A DNA stretch of 64,000 bases from Azospirillum sp. TSH100 (GTDB lineage Bacteria; Pseudomonadota; Alphaproteobacteria; Azospirillales; Azospirillaceae): assembly GCF_004923295.1 (NCBI RefSeq), contig NZ_CP039634.1:744001-808000 (forward strand). The letters run 5' to 3'. Within the stretch, counting starts at the first letter, position 1. Every line of letters starts with the position of its first letter. Both the position numbers and the translations under genes were made by a program. A model generated the notes under the pieces. The model was not told the DNA's origin and ran no database searches. It saw nothing but the letters and a program-made list of their open reading frames with translations. Shown piece by piece: positions 8,301-17,178 of the stretch.

Positions 8301-9443
8301 TCAGCGCTGGGTGCGGACGGTAACCGACTTTTGCCCGCCCTCGCGCACCACCGTCAACTGCACCGGCGTGCCGACGCGCAGAAGACCGATCCGGTTGCGG
8401 AAGTCGGTGGCGCTGCGGATGGGCCGTCCATCGACCGCGACCACCACGTCGCCGCTGCGCAGTCCGCCGCTGTCGGCCGGCGATCCGCGCTCGATCTTGG
8501 CGATCAGCGCGCCTTCATCGCCCTTCAGGCTCAGACTTTCCGCGAGGTCGGGCGTCAGATCCTGGATGGCGACGCCCAGCCGGCCGCGCCGCACCTCGCC
8601 ATATTCGCGCAGCTGTTCCATCACCGACCGTACGATGCTGACCGGGACGGCGAATCCGATTCCGACCGAGCCGCCGGCCGGGCCGATGATGGCAGTGTTG
8701 ATGCCGATCAGCTCACCCTGGAAATTGACCAGCGCGCCGCCGGAATTGCCGGGATTGATCGAGGCATCGGTCTGGATGAAGTCCTCGTACCCCTCGATCT
8801 TCAGACCGCTGCGGCCGAGTGCCGAGACGATGCCGGAGGTCACCGTCTGCCCCAGGCCGAAGGGGTTGCCGATGGCGACGACGAAATCGCCGACCTTGGC
8901 GCGGTCCGAGTCGCCGATCGTCAGCGCGGTCAGACCCTCGGCCTTGATCTGCAACAGCGCGATGTCGGTGGCGGCGTCGCGGCCGATCAGCTTGGCGCGC
9001 AGGCGGCGGCGGTCCTTCAGGGTGACCGCGATCTCCTGCGCGTTCTCCACCACATGGTTGTTGGTGACGACATAGCCGTTGCGGGCATCGACGATCACCC
9101 CCGAGCCGGCACTGACCTGCGGCTTGGACTGCGGCATCTGGTCCGGCAGGTTGAAGAAGCGGCGGAAGAACGGGTCGCGCAGCAGCGGATTTTCCGCCTG
9201 AGGCGCCTGGCTCAGCACCGAGATGTTGACGACGGCCGGCGTCACCTGCTCCAGCATCGGGGCGATCGTGCCACCGCCGACCGCACCCAAGGGAAGTGCC
9301 GCTTCCGCCGGCGAGGCGCCGAATCCGATGGCGGAGCCGGCCCGGCCCAGCGCCGAGTCGGCCGGTGCCACCAGCGCGCCGCCGGCCAGCGCCGCCATCC
9401 CGACCGCCGCCGCAAACACCACCGGGCGCACCGCCATCTTCAT
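8301..9443 (-). CDS. htrA: HtrA/Deg-family periplasmic serine protease with one PDZ domain
   Basis: The 380-residue protein begins with a signal-type hydrophobic stretch (RPVVFAAAVGMAALAGGALV). The trypsin-like domain holds the catalytic triad His130 (TNNHVV), Asp160 (ATDIALL) and Ser234 (GNSGGAL). A single PDZ domain spans about 275-375 (LGVAIQDLTPDLAESL; GLRSGDVVVAVDGRPI). One PDZ puts it with DegS-like members in layout, but the free N-terminus resembles a secreted protease. These enzymes degrade or sense misfolded envelope proteins. The ATG at 9443 is preferred because AGGAAAGGAACAGGC lies just upstream; an in-frame ATG at 9509 would extend the signal region by 22 residues. It is first in a two-gene unit with the gene at 7464. 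Confidence 0.92.
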   Translation of the reverse strand: MKMAVRPVVFAAAVGMAALAGGALVAPADSALGRAGSAIGFGASPAEAALPLGAVGGGTIAPMLEQVTPAVVNISVLSQAPQAENPLLRDPFFRRFFNLPDQMPQSKPQVSAGSGVIVDARNGYVVTNNHVVENAQEIAVTLKDRRRLRAKLIGRDAATDIALLQIKAEGLTALTIGDSDRAKVGDFVVAIGNPFGLGQTVTSGIVSALGRSGLKIEGYEDFIQTDASINPGNSGGALVNFQGELIGINTAIIGPAGGSVGIGFAVPVSIVRSVMEQLREYGEVRRGRLGVAIQDLTPDLAESLSLKGDEGALIAKIERGSPADSGGLRSGDVVVAVDGRPIRSATDFRNRIGLLRVGTPVQLTVVREGGQKSVTVRTQR

Positions 9444-9689
9444 TGCCTGTTCCTTTCCTGCTGGGAATTTCTTGTGGGGATTGTCTTCGACCGGGCTGAT
9501 TTGGGACAAGACCGAATGTGGTTCAAGCCCGCCAGCCGCCTGGGTCCCCCCGATGCCTCCCGCCGGCGCCTCCCGCCGGCTTCGGCCCGTCGGGATCGAG
9601 GATAACGCTGACCCGGCGGAAACTCCCGGTAAAGAAATTCGATGCTATAGGACAAGGTCGACGCAGCACCACGGGCTTGCCATGAAGGC

Positions 9690-10673
9690 ATGTCCGTCGA
9701 GAACGGGTTGAGCGCAATGAGCGGCGGGTCACTGCTCGAACTGACCGAGCAAGAGTATCTGCAGATGGAGGAGGCCCTGTCGCAGACCGCGCGGGGCCGG
9801 GCCTTCCTGCGCATGCGCGACCGGCGCAGCCGCGTCGTCGCCTCGGACGAGTTCCACCGGCTGGTCGACAAGCTGGAAACCCAGGTCGACCGGCTGAGCG
9901 GCACCTCGCCCAGCGCCTTCACCGCCTTCGCTCCCGGCGAGGATCCGCGCATCCAGCAGGAGCTGACCGCCATCACCCAGGTGGTGCGCGAGGCGCGCAG
10001 CGACATCGCCGCCCTGAAGGCGACCGATACCGGATCGAACCGGATCGAGGCGGCGACCGGCGAGCTGGACGAGATCGTCGCCGCAACCGAACGCGCCACC
10101 ACCGACATTCTGAACGCGACGGAGAAGATCCAGGAAATCACCATGTCGATCCCGCGCGACGACGCCGATCTGGCCGAACGGATCGACGCGATCGAGGCGT
10201 GGTGCATCGAGGTCATGACCGCCTGTTCCTTCCAGGACATCACCGGCCAGCGCACCACCAAGGTCGTCAACACGCTGCGCTACATCGAAGAGCGCGTGAA
10301 CACGATGATCGAGATCTGGGGTGTCGAGCGGCTGGCCGTTGCCGATTCCCAGCAGAACACGTCGGGCGAGGTGTCCTCGCACCGCAAGCTGGGCGACACC
10401 CGGCCGGACGCGCATCTGCTGAACGGGCCGCAGCTGGGCGGGCCGGAGGTCAGCCAGGACGCCATCGACGCGCTGTTCGACAGCGTGCCGGGCGTGGCGG
10501 AACGGGCGGAACCGTTGCCGACCGACGTGGCCCCCTCCCCTCCTCCACCCCCGCCGCCTCCCCCTCCCCCCGTCGCGAAGCCGGCCCCCCCGCCGCCCCC
10601 ACCGCCTGCCGATCCGGGCGGCGATGGAGGCGGTGCGATCTCCCAGGCCGACATCGACGCCCTGTTCGCGTGA
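9690..10673 (+). CDS. cheZ: CheZ-like CheY phosphatase with two FliM-type C-terminal peptides
   Basis: The 327-residue protein has a long helical hairpin at about 85-210. Its loop-proximal FQDITGQRT carries Asp183 and Gln187, matching the CheZ motif in which Gln inserts next to the CheY phospho-Asp. CheZ removes phosphate from CheY-P and so resets the flagellar signal. The tail is unusual: VSQDAIDALF at 254-263, two polyproline runs (284-294 and 299-306), and ISQADIDALFA as the last 11 residues. Both peptides resemble the CheY-binding N-terminus of FliM. Start ATG 9690 or 9717 is possible. The next gene begins 6 bases after the stop. Confidence 0.85.
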   Translation: MSVENGLSAMSGGSLLELTEQEYLQMEEALSQTARGRAFLRMRDRRSRVVASDEFHRLVDKLETQVDRLSGTSPSAFTAFAPGEDPRIQQELTAITQVVREARSDIAALKATDTGSNRIEAATGELDEIVAATERATTDILNATEKIQEITMSIPRDDADLAERIDAIEAWCIEVMTACSFQDITGQRTTKVVNTLRYIEERVNTMIEIWGVERLAVADSQQNTSGEVSSHRKLGDTRPDAHLLNGPQLGGPEVSQDAIDALFDSVPGVAERAEPLPTDVAPSPPPPPPPPPPPVAKPAPPPPPPPADPGGDGGGAISQADIDALFA

Positions 10674-10679
10674 CCGGCC

Positions 10680-11954
10680 ATGGCGCAAGACGGCAAATCC
10701 CGCATCCGCCTGACCCAGGACCAGCTCGACCGCGTGTGCGAGCGCCATGTCCGATTCGCTGAAGGGCGTCCGAACGGCGCCCGCGCCAACCTGCCCTTCT
10801 TCGACCTGTCCGGCCTGTCGCTGGCCGGCCGCAACCTGACAGGCGCCCATCTGGCCGGCGCCATCCTCCGTGACGCCGATCTGCGCGGCACCGTGCTGGA
10901 CCATGCCGACCTCTATGGTGCCGATCTGCGCGGGGCCGACCTGTCGGAGGCGCGGCTGTTCCGCACCGACATGCGCGGCGCCAATGTTCGCGGCGCCAAG
11001 CTCGACGGCGCCACCATGGTGGAGGTCGACCTGCGCGACGGCAGCATGGTCAACCGCAACAGCGCCGGCGAACTGAAGGTGGTGGGATTCGATCCCGGCC
11101 CGGCCGACATGGCGTCGGCCCGGCTGACCAACGCCGACATGGCGCGGGCCAAGCTGTCCGGCAGCTTCGCGCGGGCGGCGGACTTCACGAACACCCGGCT
11201 GGCCGGCGCCCGGCTGGACCGCACCGATCTGCGCGACGCCAATTTCTCCGGCGCCGATCTGCGTGGGGCGGACCTCAACGGGTCCGATCTGCGCGGCGCC
11301 ATCCTGGAGGGGGCAAGCCTGGACGAGGCCGGTCTGGAACTGGCGATCCGCACCGACGAGCAGGCTCACGTCGCCCGTCAGGTGGCATCCCAGCCTCCTG
11401 CCCCCGATCCGGAGCCCGAGGAGGAGACCGCCGCCGAGCTGCCGGCCCTGCCGGTGGAGCAGTTGGACAGCATGCTGCGCCAGCACATGATCTGGCTTGG
11501 CACCAGCGGCAAGCAGGGCTGCCAGCTCGACCTCACCGGGCTGAACCTGGAAGGGGCGGATCTGACGGGCAAGATCCTGACCCTGGCCAAGGGCAGCGGC
11601 GCCCGTCTGCGCCATGCCCGGCTGAACGGAGCCCAGCTGCAGGCCGCCCAGTTCGACGGCGCCGACCTGCGCTCCGCCGATCTCAGCCGCGCCGACCTGC
11701 GCGGGGTGAAGCTGGACCGCGCCATCCTGATCGACAGCCGGCTGGACGGCGCCAACCTGGGAATGCTGCTGGTCAGTGCCGGAGCCAAGGTGATGCGCGC
11801 GTCGCTGGTGCGGGCGCGGCTGGCCGGCGCCTCGCTGAGCCAGACCAACCTGAAGGGCAGCGACCTGACCCTGGCCGACCTGACCGGCTGCGACCGCTCG
11901 TCGGCCGTCCTGGAAGGCGCCATCCTGGAAGGGACCCGGCTGAGCGGAGCCTGA
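10680..11954 (+). CDS. Pentapeptide-repeat protein
   Basis: The 424-residue protein carries two blocks of A(D/N)LxX pentapeptides, at about 40-220 and 285-424 (GADLRGADLSEARL; GADLRSADLSRADLRGVKL), which fold as right-handed quadrilateral beta helices. The first 35 residues form a separate charged segment (LTQDQLDRVCERHVRF), and a similar segment recurs before the second block (EQLDSMLRQHMIWLG). The protein is therefore an internal duplication: a short helical cap plus a repeat helix, twice, joined by an acidic linker. There is no signal peptide. It starts 6 bases after the CheZ-like gene and is surely cotranscribed. Its function is unknown; a scaffold role in motility or signalling is inference. 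Confidence 0.9.
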   Translation: MAQDGKSRIRLTQDQLDRVCERHVRFAEGRPNGARANLPFFDLSGLSLAGRNLTGAHLAGAILRDADLRGTVLDHADLYGADLRGADLSEARLFRTDMRGANVRGAKLDGATMVEVDLRDGSMVNRNSAGELKVVGFDPGPADMASARLTNADMARAKLSGSFARAADFTNTRLAGARLDRTDLRDANFSGADLRGADLNGSDLRGAILEGASLDEAGLELAIRTDEQAHVARQVASQPPAPDPEPEEETAAELPALPVEQLDSMLRQHMIWLGTSGKQGCQLDLTGLNLEGADLTGKILTLAKGSGARLRHARLNGAQLQAAQFDGADLRSADLSRADLRGVKLDRAILIDSRLDGANLGMLLVSAGAKVMRASLVRARLAGASLSQTNLKGSDLTLADLTGCDRSSAVLEGAILEGTRLSGA

Positions 11955-12221
11955 GCCGCGGCCGGACTTTCTTTCGCGAAGCCGTTGATTGCTTTCAAAT
12001 TTCCGTCATGAACCATGCCGGAGATTGCCGCCCGCGCATTTGGCCGGAGCCTGGTCATTGGTGGCAGAACGCCTTCCACCGTCCGGAAAAACGATTGTGC
12101 CGTAACGGTTTAGCACCGCGGGTGGGGCTTGACGCCTTATGCTGCCGGTGGCACGCTGCTGTCCAAGCGCGGCGCGGTCCGACCATAAGCGCCCGCATCG
12201 AATGGGGGAACGTCAACGATC

Positions 12222-12503
12222 ATGACCAAGTCGGAACTGATCCAACGGCTGGCGGAGCGGAACCCGCACCTCTACCAGCGCGACATCGAGAAGATCGTCG
12301 GCACCATCTTCGACGAGATCACCGAGGCGCTGGCGCGTGGCGACCGGGTGGAGTTGCGAGGCTTCGGCGCCTTCTCCATCAAGAAGCGGGACGCGCGAAC
12401 GGGTCGCAACCCCCGGACCGGAGAATCGGTTGACGTCGGCGAGAAATGCATCCCTTTCTTCAAGACCGGCAAGCAGCTTCGCGAGCGTCTGAACACGGAG
12501 TGA
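12222..12503 (+). CDS. ihfB: Integration host factor subunit beta
   Basis: The 93-residue protein opens [15 protein letters not shown] and carries the HU/IHF signature [18 protein letters not shown], whose arm inserts its proline into the DNA minor groove. Its length and N-terminus match IhfB rather than HU or IhfA. As a dimer with IhfA it bends DNA sharply at specific sites and takes part in recombination, replication and sigma-54 promoters. A 260-base non-coding leader precedes it. The start follows GGGGGAACGTCAACGATC, a weakly spaced ribosome-binding site. Confidence 0.95.
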   Translation: MTKSELIQRLAERNPHLYQRDIEKIVGTIFDEITEALARGDRVELRGFGAFSIKKRDARTGRNPRTGESVDVGEKCIPFFKTGKQLRERLNTE

Positions 12504-12552
12504 GCGCCGGCCCGGCCATTCTCTCCGCCGCATCACTCAAGGAACCTTCGCC

Positions 12553-12948
12553 TTGCGCCATCTTTCCTGGATCGTTACCATTCCCGTGGCCCTCGTCGCG
12601 ATCCTCTTCGCGATCTCCAACCGCGGTGTCGTGACCCTGTCGCTGTGGCCGCTGCCCTTCACGCTCGAAACCCCGGTGTATCTGGCCACTCTGATCGCGC
12701 TGGTGGTGGGCTTCATGGCCGGCGGCTTCGTCGTCTGGAACAGCCAGCGCCGCCACCGCCGCCGCGCCCGCCGCGAAGGCAACCGCGTGCTGTTTCTGGA
12801 GCGTGAACTGAAGGAAGCGCAGGCCCGCGCCGCCGCCGCCGAAAAGCGTCTGGCCGAAAGTACCCGTCCGGTTTCCGGCCCGGCCGGCACGCTGCCCGGT
12901 TCCACCCTGCCGGTCCCGGCCCAGGGCGCCGCTCCGACCGTTCACTGA
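12553..12948 (+). CDS. LapA/DUF1049-family membrane protein
   Basis: The 131-residue protein has two membrane helices, at about 5-20 and 43-62, joined by a short loop (NRGVVTLSLWPLPFTLETPV) that is characteristic of the LapA (DUF1049) domain. An Arg-rich stretch and a coiled coil follow (FLERELKEAQARAAAAEKRL), then a Pro/Ala-rich tail. In other bacteria LapA-domain proteins work with LapB in envelope assembly and LPS control. The start is a TTG at 12553 with AAGGAACC 6 bases upstream. It begins 49 bases after ihfB, the same order seen in many proteobacteria, so one operon is likely. Confidence 0.85.
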   Translation: MRHLSWIVTIPVALVAILFAISNRGVVTLSLWPLPFTLETPVYLATLIALVVGFMAGGFVVWNSQRRHRRRARREGNRVLFLERELKEAQARAAAAEKRLAESTRPVSGPAGTLPGSTLPVPAQGAAPTVH

Positions 12949-13064
12949 GCGTCGCCGGTCAGAGTCCTAAGTTCCAAGGTCACCAGCAGTCAGTGTCATC
13001 CATCCACGGGTTTCGCCCTTTCCACCGGGGCGGAACGGGATGCAGGCCGGCGGGAGGGGGTTCC

Positions 13065-14024
13065 ATGCGCACCGTCAGCGGCGCCGAGCTTCGATCCGTT
13101 CTGCACCACCGCATGCTGGTCGAACGCCTGCGGCAGAGCTTCCGCGCCGGCGTGGAAACTCCGCCGGCCCACCGCCATCGGGTCGAAACCTATGGCACCA
13201 GCGACGCCGCGCTGCTGCTTGCCCCCGCCTGGCAGGTCAATCAGGCGCTTGGGGTGCGCATCGACACCGTTTTTCCCGACAATGCCGGCAGCGACCTGCC
13301 GCAGAGCCAGGGCGTCTATCTGCTGATCGACGGCAAGACCGGCGTGCCGCAGGTGCTGATGGACTCGTCCGCCACGCTCGGCCGGCGCAGCGGTGCCGCA
13401 TCCTCCGCTCTCGCCGCCTCCTATCTGGCGCGGCCGGATGCCGAGCGGATGCTGGTGGTCGGCACCGGTCCGCTGGCGCTGGAACTGGTGGAGGCCCACA
13501 CCGCCGTGCGGCCGCTCCGCCATGTGCTGGTCTGGGGCCGCGATCCCCAGAAGGCGCGCAAGCTGGCCGCCCGCTTCCACCGGCCGAAATTCCGCATCGA
13601 GGCGACCGCCGACCTGGAGGGAGCGGTGCGCGGTGCCGACATCATCGTCTGCGCCACCGCGGCGCGCGACCCGCTGATCCGCGGCGACTGGCTGCAACCG
13701 GGTCAGCATCTGGATCTGCTGGGCGGCGTGACGCCGGAGATGCGCGAGGCCGATGACGAGTGCGTCCGCCGCGCCCGCGTCTTCGTCGACAGTCGCGACC
13801 GCACCCAGGTCGAGGCCGGAGACATCGCCCAGCCGGTTGCCGCCGGCGTTCTGACTCCCGACGACATCGCCGGCGACCTGTTCGAACTCGGTCGCGGCGA
13901 ACGGGCCGGCCGGCGCTTCTATGACCAGATCACCCTGTTCAAGTCGGTCGGAACCGCGCTCGCCGATCTGTGCGCCGCCCGGCTGGCGACGGAGATGGTT
14001 CTGCACAACGACTCGATCCGCTGA
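13065..14024 (+). CDS. Ornithine cyclodeaminase / mu-crystallin family protein
   Basis: The 319-residue protein has the two-domain layout of the family: an N-terminal substrate region, then a Rossmann fold from about residue 125 (MLVVGTGPLALELVEAH, WGRDPQKARKLAARF) and ADIIVCATAARDPLI. Relatives include NAD-dependent ornithine cyclodeaminase, alanine dehydrogenase and pyrroline-2-carboxylate reductases, and sequence alone does not settle the substrate. The first motif (HRVETYG) and the conserved Lys region differ from true ornithine cyclodeaminase, so a broader imine reductase or amino acid dehydrogenase role is possible. The ATG at 13065 is chosen because GGGAGGGGG lies just upstream. Confidence 0.85.
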   Translation: MRTVSGAELRSVLHHRMLVERLRQSFRAGVETPPAHRHRVETYGTSDAALLLAPAWQVNQALGVRIDTVFPDNAGSDLPQSQGVYLLIDGKTGVPQVLMDSSATLGRRSGAASSALAASYLARPDAERMLVVGTGPLALELVEAHTAVRPLRHVLVWGRDPQKARKLAARFHRPKFRIEATADLEGAVRGADIIVCATAARDPLIRGDWLQPGQHLDLLGGVTPEMREADDECVRRARVFVDSRDRTQVEAGDIAQPVAAGVLTPDDIAGDLFELGRGERAGRRFYDQITLFKSVGTALADLCAARLATEMVLHNDSIR

Positions 14025-14179
14025 CCTGTCACGTCCGGTCCAGGCGCGGTTCAAGCGTGGCCTTGAGCATCCGAAAGATGAGGTTACGGGCAGTCCTGCC
14101 TGCGCTACTATTCCAGGATTGTTCCCGCGCCTCCGGCGACCGGCATGGCGGTTTGCACCGATGGGAAAGGAACGGCCGA

Positions 14180-15991
14180 TTGAATGGCCCCACCCTCCCC
14201 CCGTTTTCCGACGACTCCGCCGGTTCCGGACGCAACGCTGCGGACGGCGCGCAGCCTTTCCGCAAGCCGCGGCTGGAGGCTGCCATCGGCTGGCTGGCCG
14301 CCTGCGGCTTCCTGTTTCTTGCCGTCGTCACCGTGGTCGTCGGGGGGCAGTCGCGCCAGCGGGCCATCGACGGGGCGCAGGAACGGGCACGGGCGGCCGT
14401 CCGCGTCCTGGCGGAACACGCCGCCCGCCTGTTCGATGCCGCCGACCTGCTGGTGGAGTATGCCGCCCAGGAAAGTGCCGGCCGGCCGTGGGACGAGGTT
14501 GCCCAGTCGCGCGCCCTGTGGGACAGGCTGAACGCCCAGCGGGCCCGGCTGCCCTTTCTGGACGCCGTCTGGCTGAACGATGCGACAGGGCTGCTGCGGC
14601 TGACGACGGCGGCCTTCCCGGCCCCTTACTCCGATGCGTCAGACCGCGAGATCTTCCTGTTCCATCAGCGTAATGCGCGGCAGGGCCACGCCGTCGACCA
14701 GCCCCATATCGGCCCGCGCATCATCGGCCGCGTGACCAACAAGGCGACCTTCCTGCTCAGCCGCCGGCTGTCCGAAGCGGATGGCGGCTTCCGCGGCATC
14801 GCCTCCGTCACCATCGATCCCTCCTACCTGTCCGGCTTCTACAAGGAGCTGGATGTCCCGCACGAACCGGTGACCATCCTGGTGCGGGCCGGCAGCCTCG
14901 ACGTGCTGGTGCGCGAGCCCACCGAGCCCGCCGGGTCTGCTGGGTCTACCGAGCCGGTCCCCCTGTCCGACACCGCTCGCCGGGCGATCCAGGCGCAGCC
15001 GGACGGCGGCGTCGCCCGCGACGACACCACCATAATTGCCCACCGCCGGGTCGACAGTTGGCCCGTCCATGTCGTTGTGCGGCTGGATCTGGCGCCGGTT
15101 CTGGTGTCCTGGCAACGGGTGATCGCACCCTATGCCGGACTGGCGGCGGCGGCGGCCATGGCGCTGGCCGCCCTTTCGGTCTTCGGCTTCCGGCAGGCCG
15201 GTGCCGCCCGGCAAGTGCGGCGCGAGCTGGAGCGCCGGGTGCGCGAGCGCACCGCCTCGCTGGAAAAGACCATCGGGGAACGCGACGCGGTGCTGGCGCA
15301 GAAGGATTTACTGATGCGCGAGGCCAACCACCGCATCAAGAACAGCCTGCAGGTGGTGTCCAGCCTGATGAGCCTTCAGAGTCAGGCGGTCGGCGACCCG
15401 CGGCTGAGCGACCATCTGCTGGAAGCCGGACGGCGTGTCCAGGCGATCGCCGACATTCACCGGCTGCTCTACCGCGTGGATGACGTCCATTTCATACCCT
15501 TCCACGATTATCTGACCGAGCTATGCAGGGAACTGGAGCGCTCCGCCCGCTCCGAAGGCGGCGACTGGCGGCTGGAACTGGTGGTGGAGCCGGTGGAGGT
15601 ACCCACCGACCACGCGGTGCAATTGGGCCTGCTCGCCAACGAACTGGTGATGAACGCCATCAAGCATGCCTATCGGCCGCTTGCCGCCACCATGGCGGGC
15701 ACGGTGGCCGGGCCGCAGGATGGCGATCCCGACACCACCCCGGCGGCGGCCAACGTCATCTTCGTCGGCCTGCGGCGGGATGAAGACGCTCTGCGGCTGA
15801 TCGTCGGAGACCGCGGCGTCGGGCTTCCGCCCGATTTCGACTGGCGCCAAAGCCGCAGCCTGGGCATGCGGCTGATCCATACCCTGTCCAGACAGCTGGG
15901 GGCGGTGCTTGCCATGGAAAACACAAACCCCGGCGTACGCTTTACCATCCGTCTGCCGCACCGCACCACCGACGGCGGCAACCCGGAATAG
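14180..15991 (+). CDS. Membrane sensor histidine kinase, double-Cache sensor plus HisKA_2/HATPase
   Basis: The protein is 603 residues from a TTG at 14180, which is favoured by AAAGGAAC 7 bases upstream; longer in-frame starts would run through the end of the previous gene. Membrane helices lie at 33-55 and 316-337. The roughly 260-residue periplasmic region has dCache features (WLNDATGLLRLTTAAFP; SVTIDPSYLSGFYKELDV). A coiled coil (ERRVRERTASLEKTIGERDA) leads to HisKA_2 with His384 in REANHRIKNSLQ. The ATPase domain has ELVMNAIKHAY and GDRGVGLP. It resembles the kinase at 4160 in order and length. No cognate regulator is adjacent. Confidence 0.88.
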   Translation: MNGPTLPPFSDDSAGSGRNAADGAQPFRKPRLEAAIGWLAACGFLFLAVVTVVVGGQSRQRAIDGAQERARAAVRVLAEHAARLFDAADLLVEYAAQESAGRPWDEVAQSRALWDRLNAQRARLPFLDAVWLNDATGLLRLTTAAFPAPYSDASDREIFLFHQRNARQGHAVDQPHIGPRIIGRVTNKATFLLSRRLSEADGGFRGIASVTIDPSYLSGFYKELDVPHEPVTILVRAGSLDVLVREPTEPAGSAGSTEPVPLSDTARRAIQAQPDGGVARDDTTIIAHRRVDSWPVHVVVRLDLAPVLVSWQRVIAPYAGLAAAAAMALAALSVFGFRQAGAARQVRRELERRVRERTASLEKTIGERDAVLAQKDLLMREANHRIKNSLQVVSSLMSLQSQAVGDPRLSDHLLEAGRRVQAIADIHRLLYRVDDVHFIPFHDYLTELCRELERSARSEGGDWRLELVVEPVEVPTDHAVQLGLLANELVMNAIKHAYRPLAATMAGTVAGPQDGDPDTTPAAANVIFVGLRRDEDALRLIVGDRGVGLPPDFDWRQSRSLGMRLIHTLSRQLGAVLAMENTNPGVRFTIRLPHRTTDGGNPE

Positions 15992-16239
15992 AGCCGGGGC
16001 GGGCAAAAACCATAAATTCCGCAAGATCGAAAGTATTGCCCGTCATACGGGAGTATTATCGCCTCCCACTTCCGTATTTTGCTTGCGCCGGATAGATTTT
16101 CTCCAGAGGATCATCGCTGCGGCGCTGGCCGCGGGTGGTCTGACCGCAAACATCCCGAATACAGTGATGCCTGCGCCAACGCCACCTGTTGCAAGCCAGA
16201 CCGGACCATCCGCCAACGGCTTGCCAGGGACGACTGATC

Positions 16240-17172
16240 GTGACCGTCTCCGCCTCTTCCGTAGACGCGCCCCCCCAGTTGCAAGCGCCATCGAACCAGC
16301 TTCTGCTTGGCGCCGGCTTCATGCTGCTGTCGGCGCTGCTGTTCGGGATCGGCAACACGGCGGTGCGCTGGGCCTCGACCGTGATGGACCCGCTGGAGGT
16401 CGTGTTTTTCCGCAACCTGTTCAGTCTGCTGTGGATGCTGCCCTGGGCACTGACGGCCGGTGCTCCCGCCTGCGGGGCAGTCCTGACGGAGCGACGGCTG
16501 GGTCCTTACGTGACACGGGCGCTGACGACGCTCTGCGCCATGTCCGCCTGGTTCTATGCGATCCTCCACATTCCGCTGCCGACCGCGACGGCTGTCAGCT
16601 TCGCCATCCCCCTGTTCGTGGCGGTGGGAGCGGCAGCGTTCCTGGGCGAACGCGTGCGGCCACGGCGCTGGGCGGCCGTCTGCGTCGGCCTGGCCGGCGT
16701 GACCATCGTGCTGAGGCCGGGGTCGGCGCCGATCGATCTGTCCTTTCTGGCGCTGGTCATCCATTGCATCGCCGCCGCCGGCACCATCCTGCAGATGCGG
16801 CTGCTCAGCCGGAAGGACAGTCCGCCGGTGATCGTCACCTTCCTGGGCCTGCTGGTCACCCCGATGGCACTGGTTCCGGCGCTGTTCGTCTGGACCTGGC
16901 CGAGTTGGAGCGTGCTGGGCGGGCTGGCGCTGCTGGGCGGGGTGCTGACGCTGGGACAGCTGGCGATGACCAAGTCGCTGGCGCTGGCCGAATCCTCGGC
17001 GATGATGCCCTATGATTATGCCCGGCTTCCTTTAACTGCCATCGTCGCCTGGATCGTCTTCGGCCAGACGATGGACGTGTGGGGCTGGGTGGGCGCCCTG
17101 GTGATCGCCGGCTCAGCCCTCTATTCCATGCACAGGGACGCGGCTGACGGGCGCAAAGCGGCAAGACTGTAG
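16240..17172 (+). CDS. DMT-superfamily transporter (EamA type)
   Basis: The protein is about 310 residues with ten hydrophobic helices forming two EamA repeats, the standard drug/metabolite transporter architecture. Typical features include FGIGNTAVRWAS in helix 1, VFFRNLFSLLWM at the start of helix 2, and FLGERVRPRRWAAVCVGLAGV at the helix 4/5 boundary. The second repeat ends with a short basic tail. Members export amino acids, nucleosides or other small metabolites, and the substrate here cannot be assigned. The GTG at 16240 is preferred (AGGGA nine bases upstream) over the TTG at 16189. It is convergent with the gene ending at 17179. Confidence 0.88.
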   Translation: MTVSASSVDAPPQLQAPSNQLLLGAGFMLLSALLFGIGNTAVRWASTVMDPLEVVFFRNLFSLLWMLPWALTAGAPACGAVLTERRLGPYVTRALTTLCAMSAWFYAILHIPLPTATAVSFAIPLFVAVGAAAFLGERVRPRRWAAVCVGLAGVTIVLRPGSAPIDLSFLALVIHCIAAAGTILQMRLLSRKDSPPVIVTFLGLLVTPMALVPALFVWTWPSWSVLGGLALLGGVLTLGQLAMTKSLALAESSAMMPYDYARLPLTAIVAWIVFGQTMDVWGWVGALVIAGSALYSMHRDAADGRKAARL

Positions 17173-17178
17173 CGCAGG

